The notes beneath the pieces are model-generated. The model ran no database searches and had not been told where the DNA came from. It saw only the letters and a program-made list of their open reading frames with translations. A stretch of DNA of 64,000 nucleotides. Source: Halichondria panicea. Taxonomy: Eukaryota; Porifera; Demospongiae; Suberitida; Halichondriidae. The stretch covers positions 2,809,001-2,873,000 of the forward strand of contig NC_087391.1 of the NCBI RefSeq assembly GCF_963675165.1. Reading direction: 5' to 3'. Position numbers and translations under genes: made by a program. Positions 13,101-24,396 of the stretch are shown here, piece after piece (the first letter of the stretch is position 1; every line of letters begins with the position of its first letter).

Positions 13101-16100
13101 TCTTATCCTTTCTCTGCACATCTTTCCAGGAGACCAAAGCAAAGAGTCTACATTCGAGCAATTCAACACCACTCTACAGTTTCTACGTGAACTGGCCAAA
13201 CCGCTAAATATCACATTGCACATTCTAGATACTCCAAAAAACCAGCTTGAGTTACTACCAATGAGCAGATGGCTGGAAACCTACAGCCTTAGTTCTATCA
13301 GCTTTGCACTGAGTACATCAGCACTACTTGCATTCACAGACTACAAGTACGACACAATACTTACCACAAGAACAAGCATGCTGTACATAAATGCTCCAGG
13401 CTGGGATTTGTTTGGACTGAAGTACACAAACAATGAGGCAATATCTAAAAATCAAACAACTGAATTAGAGATTAAACAACTCTTGAAACACATATGCTCT
13501 CTTGTCTGCTGTCCTTACGCTAAATCTCCGAAAACACAAACACTTGACAAGCTGGCTAAACAACAGAATCACATGTACAGAGGTACACAATGTAACAATG
13601 TTTTGCCGTTTGTGATGGACAGTGTCTATCTGAATCAAGATGAAGAATACAGTGACATACGAGCTGTAGAACAGCTTTTAGCACCACAGTAGCTCACATT
13701 ATAATTATACGCACACACATAATTTTTGATTAACATTACCCATGTACATTTGTACGTACACGTAGTTTTGATACGTACATGTATATTAATAATATAATTA
13801 CCATTACCCCATGTAGTTTTGGATACAGTGTAACATATTCGAGGGTGGAGGGATCGGCATCAAACAGAGTAGTGTAGAGTTTATCATACATCTGACTCAA
13901 CAACTGGAACTGAGATACGCATTCTTGAAACTGTAGATAATAATAATACTGTGAGATAGGAATACCTCCATGTATCTAAATTAATATGCGCTGCAGTGTT
14001 GGTAACTATAACCAGATACTACAAGAACCAAACACATGCAGGTAACAATCAAAACATGTTACCTTCTTCTCAGTACTTCTACTAAGGTCACTGCTCGGAG
14101 GGGGCATGGTAGATAGGCTGACACAGGTGGCCAGCAATTGACTGTGGGTGCTCAGCCATGAGGCGTGCACAGAGAGGAACTGGACGCCAAACAAAGACGG
14201 AGGATCTGAAGCCTATATAGTTGGGTTGGGAATCAACACGAGCATAACAACGCAATAATTAAGTTAGGGAAATGAATTACTAATGCGCAGAAACAATACA
14301 TGATGCGTCTACATTGATATAGTTTCACAACTTTGAGTATCTACCTTGAGGAACATGATGGCATTGTGCACCATAGAAGAAGACTGACAGAGAGAGGATA
14401 TGAGGTCAGAGTAGGTTGCAGACTTTCTGGCTGCTGACAACACCAGAGACTGAGCCTCACAGAACTGACAAAGAGCGTTCAACCAATTGCGGTACTTCAC
14501 TGCTGTCACCTAACAGTGTCAGTCAATCACAATAATAATTGATCATGCACGCGGCTACTCTATTTACAAGTGGGTTACCCCCACACATCGTCATGGCTAG
14601 GGAATTACCATGTTCCTTTACTTGGAATTATAAATTATGTTTAGTCACCCCAGGCAACTAAAAACTAAAGCAAAAATATTGGTACACATTATTAAGGGAA
14701 GAAACAAAGACACAAAAATAGGTGCACTAGGGTGATAATACTCTTGCATAACCTAATAATGTGCAAGGAGAAATGGGAGAAATGCATGGGCACAATTTTT
14801 TTTAATCACAACATTTTAGTTTAGTTTTCCGGAGGCTGTAACCACTTGACTTTAGCTAATTATAGTCACTAATTGGATTTCTCCAAACTTCTCTTGCAGA
14901 CTACTCAAGCCTATTTTTTAGTTCAAAACGTTATTTTGCAGGGGAGGGGGGGGTCAATTTCACCAATTTTGCAGAGAACAATCAAAAGTCAGTGCTCTTG
15001 TACTATCCTTGATATCATGAGCAGCTTGTTATCGAGGTCAATGTACAGCTAGCTAGCTTTGCGACTGGTATCTCGATATTTTTTAGTTTAAAACGTTATT
15101 TTGCAGGGGGGGAGGGGGGTCAATTTCACCAATTTTGCAGAGAACAATCAAAAGTCAGTGCTCTTGTACTATCCTCGATATCATGAGCAGCTTGTTATCG
15201 AGGTCAATGTACAGCTAGCTAGCTTTGCGACTGGTATCTCGATAATTTTTAGTTTAAAACGTTATTTTGCAGGGGGGGGTCAATTTCACCAATTTTGCAG
15301 AGAACAATCAAAAGTCAGTGCTCTTGTACTATCCTCGATATCATGAGCAGCTTGTTATCGAGGTCAATGCACAGCTAGCTAGCTTTGCGACTGGTATCTC
15401 GATCTGCTTTTGAGCAAAATCGCCAAAAATAAAACTTGACCCCCCTGCCCTGCAAAATAACTTTTTAAACTAACCTACCGGTCTAAAAGTATAGGCTGCA
15501 AGAGAAGTTTGGAAATATCCAAATAGTGACCTTAATTAGCCAAGTTCAAGTGGTTCCAGCCTCCTCTGAGCTTCCGAATGACTTATAATATAGGCGTACC
15601 AAAGATTGTGTGATATTATTCTTACCAATTTTGAGAGCCTTGAGTAAATAGGCATGGATATTTCGTGGATACCCTGCAGTGATAAATTAGGAAGTTCAAT
15701 TATAATCAAATTCAGACAAATGTTTACCATGAGCAGTGGTATTAGTTAGACGCACCATTATAGAGGCCTTCCTGGCAACCTTATAAGCTAGCCATAGTCG
15801 AGAAGGATGCTCCAAACCCCACAGGAGAGAGAGTAGTTTGGGGAGGACCAAGGACATATGCTCTTCCCTAGCTTCCTGGCTAAACTCACTGGCAAACAGT
15901 TGCACGAAGACTGCTGTCACTGGTACCTGCAATAGCCATGAACAGATAACTCTACTCTTTGTTGGTTGGGAAAAGAGATCACTACATGTGCGTGACATAC
16001 CAGCATCTGCTGTGTATTAGCTGTGTTGTCCAGGTACTCCATCAGCTTTGGTATGATGTGCATCCACGCACCTGATGTAATAGTTGCTGTGGATACCAAT

Positions 16101-19100
16101 GCCTGACAGACCACTGAGGCATGAACACCTGTAATGATAAAAAAACAAGTGTCACAGACTCGGAATGGAATGTACCTGTGTGTTATACTACGGACTCTGC
16201 AAGGAAAAATAATGAAACCTGAAACCACAGAAAGAGACATATATATCATTCCTTTCCAAGCTAGAAAGCAGCAACGTCATCAGCTGAAGTGCATTTCAGA
16301 GTGTAATATGGAGGACCAAGAGTGTTTTACATTGATAGCTGCTTAATTACTGTATTCTTGTTATCTATTTAGAGAACGTCAATAGTAATACCAAAGTTTG
16401 TTTTACAATGTTGTAAGAACCTAGCTATAGCAGCTACAATCCCAAACATCTACGATGCCAAAGTTACAAGCGCCTAAAGTCATAGTTTTCGGAGTGGATA
16501 AGGCCACAGTCAGTATGTTTAAAGGTAAAACTTGTACATGAAGTACCCGAGAAAAGAAGTCTGCTCAGTGCAAGTGTTTACTTTTAATACTGACTGCAGG
16601 GTCGTTTGGGATCGTTGCTCCTAAAAATGATACAATGAAAGCATTGACGGTGCTGATGCCTCGGTAGATGTGTCACAACTCACAACATAGCTGTCCCTAA
16701 TTCACAGATATCATAATGTTCTTACAGTAATTTTGCTGCATGCAGGCTATATTATCTGTAATCACAAAGAGTGGGAAATGATTGTTGCTAAAAAGGGTGC
16801 CAAAAGTACAGTCTAAAATTAATGGCTGCATCAGTACTTGCAGCTCTCTTTTCACTCCTCTTTTCACTCTTGCAGCTACATGTACCAATAGCTAACGTTC
16901 TAGTGCAGAGCTAACTACTAAGTAGAGTTGCAACACTCTATGAACAATTTTTGCTATACGGTACATACCTAGTAGTAATGGTAGCAGGGAGAGCAGACAA
17001 TCCAGTACAACTTGGCTGACGTCATGGTGAGCACCTGTGAGTCTAACCAAACTACTCAGCGCAACCTGCACATGCAAACGTCAAAAAGTGAGGGTGACAA
17101 TTACAAAATAATTTGACAATTAAGGAAATTGTGAATGTAAGAGATGGACTTGCTTTTATAAGTGCATACGAACTTAATTGTTTCTGTCTGAGATCAAAAC
17201 AATAACCTTGTGTATCTGAAGCACTCATGATAATCCCTACACCACATACTAGACAACAAAAGGCACATTGTATACGGGTTTCAAAACAGAAAAGCAATCA
17301 GGCTGGTACACAGTGTAATTTGCAAATAATTATACTAGTGCTATTCATCTGTATCTGACTACCATTCAAACAAAAGCTCATCATTTGACACTTCATGCTA
17401 ACGAATTTGCTGTCCTCAATACCCTAAACACATTTTGAGCCCGTAGTACCCAGAGGAGGGAGGACACGATTAACCTTAGCTCTAATTAGCTAATTATCGC
17501 GACCTTTTAATTACATTCTTTGAACGATTCATCTTTTCTTTCTTTATAACCTCTACATATTGGGACACACAGAACAGTACTGTAGTATGAGTGACAGGCA
17601 ATTCTTGCAGGCACAGAGCAAACCATACAAATAAAGGGGTGCTAGAAGCTGAGACTGTTAGTGTCATTGATGTTCTTCATGTTGGAGACACTCTGAACTA
17701 AACAATTCCATGTTGCAGCTTTATCACAGAGACAGGAGTGCCTGGGGTGCTTCTCACAGGGATCTTGGAGACAGGAGTGCCTGGGGTGCTCCTCATAGGG
17801 ATCCTGTCTCCAGGATCAAGAGTGCTTCTCACAGAGAAGATCAGAGTGCCTGGGATGCTTCTCACAGGGATCTTAGAGATAGGAGTACTTGAGGTGCTTC
17901 TTATAGGGGTCCTATTACTTTCAGGTCCTGACAACTTGGCCATAGGGGTACCTCCAGTAGGAGAAAAGGCTTACGTTGCTCTAGCTCTTGTGTCCAATAT
18001 GTAGAGGTTATAAAGAAAGAAAAGATGAATCGTTCAAAGAATGTAATTAAAAGGTCGCGATAATTAGCTAATTAGAGCTAAGGTTAATCGTGTCCTCCCT
18101 CCTCTGCGTAGTACCTATACCCTTAATATCACACGCAAACTTTTCTGATTGAGAGATGACATATAATTATGATCAAACAAACAGAGTAAGTATTATTATT
18201 ATAACACAAACATTTTAAATACACTGATTGGTAGACAAGCTGTAAAACCAACCTTAAAGAGACAGTGTTCTTTCAACTCTCTGAAATCAGTGAGCAAGCA
18301 TACTTCCATTGTCATCTTTACAACCTCCACCACCTCTGCGCACTCACATACTCCTTTCTTGTGCATTGCCACAATGATATTGGTGACTACTCCAATAGAA
18401 TAAATAGCTAGGGATGCGGACTGAGAGTAGGTGAATGGTAGCAGTTTATCTGTAAAAGGAAACAACACAAAAAATTTAATACCGTGAAGTAGAGAATGGC
18501 CAGTCAATACTAATGAAGGAATGAAATTTATTAGAAGAAAAGAGAAGTAGAGTGTGAGAGGTCAGTCATCATGCCTCGTGTAAGCGATCGCAAATTTGAG
18601 AAAACGCTTTTAATCCAGGTTGTAGCCGTTTGGAAACTGGGTGCAGAATGTCTTGGAGATGGCGGCTATACTTGGAGAAAATGCTCTTCGAGATCACTGT
18701 CACTCAAACAAAATGCGGTTTAATGCAATTTTCAAATGACTGCACGTGAATCTTTCGACTATCATACACAACAACTCAAGAAACTAGCTGTGCAGTCAGA
18801 TTCTAGATATGATCTTTCCCTGCAGAGATAAATTATATACACATTTAAGTATAAACATAAGTAATTAAAAAGCTCTTCCAATTTATCCACACTACACAAT
18901 TCGAACAGTACATGCATGTGGCTCCACAGTGCAGGTTTACAGAAACTCATTGGAATGCAATCGTACACATGTCTGCGGACTCCACTCACAAAATTATGAG
19001 TATAGTCACTGGCAAAAACAGTTTTTGTGTTTAACTGCAGACGGGGGAGTACATGCAGAATTATTAACCCAAAACAATCTACTCTAGGAGGTAAACATAG

Positions 19101-22100
19101 TAATCATTAGCAGTAGGGTTGAGTCGAAAACAGTAAAAATCCCCTTTCTGGATCTCACCCAAGACACAAGATAGAGTTAGTTTATACGTTTGTGATTCAT
19201 TTGTGGCATTTGTGTGAAATATGAACTGAATCGAATATGTATGAAGAATTCATATTTAGGAACAAAAAACTACAAAAAAACAACATTTCGTCATCTTCTT
19301 CTCAGGTTCTTCAGTGAGATAATCTAGAGAACTGTAGGTCCACAGGAAAAAGTAATGACAGCTAGGATACTGTTAATGTTAATGTATGCCGTCTTGGGTA
19401 CGCTGCCAACTAATCGCTTTCCAAAACTAGATTTGCTAGGTAGAAGCCAGTATAGTAGAGCAAGAAAAATGTATGTGTGATGCTATGTATGTGAGTGATG
19501 CTATGTATGCGAGTGCCTATCGTATCGCATAAATTTGTATCGCACTATTGGCCTTTATTCGAGGCCTGTACAATCCCCATTGAAATCGTGGCGTGAAATA
19601 AAAATCCGCATAACATTTTTGTAGCCTTTTTTTTTTATTATTGGCTAAAACGCAATATTTTATGCTTGAATAATTATTATAATTATTTCTAGCACTACAG
19701 TATACGGCACAAAATGCTTTTGATATTACAGTTGCGCAACACGAGGGGAAAACATTGTTTCATTTATGACCACTGCAAAACATTCAGAGCCCCCCTAAAA
19801 CATCACTATTATGCTCCCTAGTGGTGCATGAGCATCATTTGGAAATGAAAAAGACATTTTGATTTAGCTAGATCGAGATACTTTGCCACGCTATGAGAAC
19901 CTAGAATGCTTCTACAAATGTAGTAGAGTCTATTGCAGACAGCAGTGTTAGAAACACGTACAGCGCCTTAACAGATTTAACCGCGGCCGAACGCGGTAGC
20001 TAGCTTCCGTTTCCAATCCCAGACAACTCCCTAAGAGCACAAAAAAATTAATTACATGGTATAGACAATTAAACTCGTATGCTATAATTATGTGTTTTAT
20101 ATAGCGACGACCCTTTACCAAATTATGCCTCGAGGCTATACGCAACTGTGTAAAAAATATAACACAGAAGGGACTGTTGGACTATATAATTACACTCTTG
20201 TTACAGTGTACATTGACAACGTGATATAAAGTGTCATACAAAGGGAAGGAGTTTTAAGTCAGTGAATAAACTGCACACCAACCTTTAAGAAAAGTCATGT
20301 TGTGAACTGCAGCTGAGAGGGAAAGAATGTAGAGAGCATGTAGCCCTGATGACTTCTCCTTGTCTCTACCGGCCCTGTCCACAACAAGGTATAACCCCTG
20401 TGTTGTCAAAAGGTATGAATTTCAACTACGGTGATTGAAGATCTTAGCCGTCCATGCATGTAAAGGTAGCCCCGAAAAAATAGCATTATTTCGAGGCCAC
20501 AGCAGAGAATAATACCGGTAATTTCCGAGGGTCAAAGTTTTCATAGTCATGCATACTCATAAGTGTTCATGTGACTATTTTCGTGGTTGTGACAGAAATA
20601 CAATGAGTGAAAGTACTGAAAGGCCTATATATGTGTGGATGCACAGTACGTAACTATATATTGACTCTAATAATCAAGTTATAGAGTTAGAACACTAAGC
20701 TACATCTAGCTATATAGCGTGCCTGTTAGAGCTGTTTTTATCAACCGAGACAACAAATCAAGCAAAATTCACGCTGCACTGACCCAAGAAATGCACAATA
20801 GATCTGACATAATATTATATAACTTATAGTATCTATCTTGGGGAGCTACAATATACACTATTTAATAGTCACTGTAAACAAAGAGAAGGTTTTATTGTTT
20901 TGTAGAGTTTAATTAATACCTGCCCAACAGTGGTGCTAGCTACGTCAGTTGATCTATGAGCCCAGAATAATAGTAGTTGGGCCTGGGGTGGCCCTCCAGG
21001 CTCCTGGCTCAATCCTACTAGCTATAACAGAGCTGCGAGCCCCCCTCCCCCACTCCAATTCTAATCATCGTGGGTAAAAATATTCGTGCTCTGTACTTCA
21101 ACTAAATACCCCCCGAAAATTACCGGCTATACGGTATACATATCTGGTAGTCACCGATCCTATGAACTAGAATTAACTATGTGTCGAATTCCACACATGA
21201 CGTATTCGTACGTATACATGTACCTGTATCATGTTCTTAGACCAGATATGAGGGACCTGTGACACTAACTTGTTGAGCTGGGAGAGTGCTTTCTGTCGAA
21301 TCACTTTCCTACTGTCGCCTTGAGCATAGTATAGCAGCAGTTTCACCTACATGGAGTACACGCAGACATGATTGTAACGATTCACCGATTTGTACATGAT
21401 AAGCTGGAAGTAGCCATATACATGTAGTAAGCACGGTTAGCCCCATTAACTAAGAACCAGTGCTAGTACCTGGTCTGTACTGTGCACTAGTGTGTGTAAC
21501 GTGAGGGTGGTAAGTGTCTGGAGGAGGGCAGAGACCAGTGAAAGAGACGGGTGGGAGAGCAACAGTCTGACACAAAGGTCGCGAACCTGGAACATTTTAA
21601 GCGCACGTAACATTGTTTGTACGCAAAGATAACCTCATCAGTGTTACCTCACCTGCGTAACTGTCTCTGTGTCATGATGCATCAGATCTAGTATTGGGAT
21701 TAAATCGAGTTTCTTCTCGACAGGAGTTGTTAAACCTACGGAAGGTCATTGTCAATGCTAGACACTACGTAATGGATATAGAATGAGACTGAGTGTTTTA
21801 CAGGCACAAGTACAAGGGCTATAATTATATGTTTTATATATCACAGCGAGCCATTACCGAATCATGCCTCGAGGGTACGTGACCGTGTAATAATAATAGC
21901 ACGGAGTGTATTATATGACTTTTATTACATCATTGTAACCTTGACAACGTGCAATACACAGTTGAGCCTCGATTATCCAAACCCTGATCATTCGGCCAAT
22001 TTAATGATATTCATAGCACATGCGCGTAAGTGTTAAATAGAAGCAGCAACGCTTCAGATTAGCCAACATATAACATTATGGCTGCTACCTTGTTCTGTCT

Positions 22101-24350
22101 TATGTCCAGACTAGTACATTTGTAAGAGATCTGGACATCCGTTTGCTGATTTTGCATGCAGAGGCTACTTGAATTAATGATGCGCGTGGCTCATTGAGAG
22201 TCATTCTGGTATCCGAATATTTCATTCGTCCAGATGAGGTGGGGACACCAGGTGTTCGGATAATCGAGACTCAACTGTACTGCTAGTTGTATCTTCCACT
22301 AAGAATTCGTCCACGTACCTTGTATCATAGTGGCAATCTTGTCGTAGACTCCAGCAGCGAATATCGCAGAGTGCTCACAGAGACAATGAGTGGCATATAT
22401 GGCAGCACTGGCCTCTACCTGATCAGTGGACTCCAGTCCATGATGGATACTATACAGAGTGAAGCGTCGCATGTAACAGCACTTTCGCAACATTTTACCG
22501 TACTACAATGTTTTGTGAGTGAAAAACCTTCGCGAATGAGCCATATCTGCACACTTTCACAATCTGGTACAGGTTGTTGCACTATATAGCTTAATTAGCT
22601 TTGCACTTGCAGAGCTAGTATATATAGCTCGCAGAACATTTTTTAATACGATAATAATTAAAATACAGATTGTACAGACACAAAATATTAATGATATTTA
22701 TGTACCTATGGTGGACATTTTTTTTGTCAGCGACAATGCTCGCAATACTTCCAAACACTCTGCAAAAGAATACATTACTCAGTAACATAATAAAAAAGTA
22801 CACAAAAAGTTATAAAATCAAACAATCAATGCAAGAGTCATGATGTGATCTGCATAATTATAGCTATTTGGTATCATGGCTTTTGCATGTCTTCGTTCCA
22901 GTTGTGTGGATGCATGGTCAATCACATCACAGCTCACCTCATTGTAACAGCCCTGGCAATAGGGTCATTGCTATGAATGACGGAGTAGATGCGTCGGAGG
23001 AACTCATCCACACTTGTGATTTTGTTCAGGTGCTTCTCTGTTACTTGCAGTACTTTCAGGATGTTAAGGCGAAGAAAATTTATACTGCGTCAACGAAAGG
23101 GTATGTCATGAAATATTTGGTCCAGGTTGGGGAGGGCAAAACATTTCAGATAACGCCTGTAATATACTTTGGCCCTCCAGTTCATTACCAGTATATACAT
23201 GCAGATGGTGGACTTATCAAAGTTTATTTTTCTGTTTTAGATAGCTACACGTGTCAAGATGAATCCCCAACTATTATAGATACATTGTAGAGATCCTGAA
23301 CGTGCACTCGGTGTATGTGTAAAGCATTTACAGTCAATTGAATCAGCCGCACCTTGACAGTAGAGAGTCTATAAGCACTTATAGTCTGGCAAGGACAGAA
23401 TTCCAACCCGACCAATCAGAAACAATCAGAGAGCTATAAGAAGCATGCGTTCTACGCATCTGGGAGGCATTTGGGAGGCATTTGGGACGCATTTACAGCT
23501 AGCACTAGTCATTCTAACTACCGCAGAAACTATATTATTAATTAGCGTATGCGCTAATCAAACGCAGAGCTCTATGTCGAGGATGCATTTATAATGCAGG
23601 CACAAGCCCTACCCAGTAACCAGCGAGACGAGGTGACTGCACTATAGGCCTGTGCGTGTTCCTTTAGCAACGATTCATACATGTAGCTGTTGGTTCCCTC
23701 AAAAACGCTTCTTGCATAATACATGTAATTGCATAATTCTTCTGGTTACCGTAGTGCTAGAAATATAATATGCGAGCATAAAATATTATGGTTTTGGCCA
23801 ATTATAAGGCTACGAAAACGTTATCTCGATTAAACGCCACAATCTCAATGGGGATTGTACGGGCCTCAAATTAATGTGCAATACAAATTTATGATGGGCA
23901 CTCGCATAAATAGCATTAGTTTGTATCATGCATACATTTCTAGAACTACGGCATGACACTGATGTAATGACCTTCAGACGAAAGTGCTCAGACGTTCTAT
24001 TGTCAAGGTAAAGTAGTGTTTACCTGGTTCTGTACACTTCGGCCAGTTTCAGATAAGCAGCATTGATGAGGATAGGAAATGGAAACCGATCAATGAGGGA
24101 CGGAAACTTGACTATGGCCTCGCACTGGTCACCCACACGACTGGAACGAAGACCTGAAAAGGCCAAAATAGCAGACTAGTCATATATAGAATCAGATCAT
24201 ACATAGATCTGTCGCTGGAAAAATGGTCCTGAAAATGGTTCAGGGACCGAAAATCACCCCCTGAAAATAAACCGTCCACTTTAATTGAGAATCTTTGTGG
24301 TTGCACTGGTTATTATGCCTCAGTGCGCATGCGCAAGCGAGGTATACGGT

Positions 24351-24396
<46 letters not shown>

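Noticed and set aside
15101-15346. 81-codon plus-strand frame
   Set aside because: It spans the direct repeats of the TIR element and simply reads the repeat twice.
22868-23290. 140-codon plus-strand open frame
   Set aside because: It is antisense to INTS7 exon 3, whose protein match (EKHLNKITSVDEF...) is clear; no domain in the plus-strand product.
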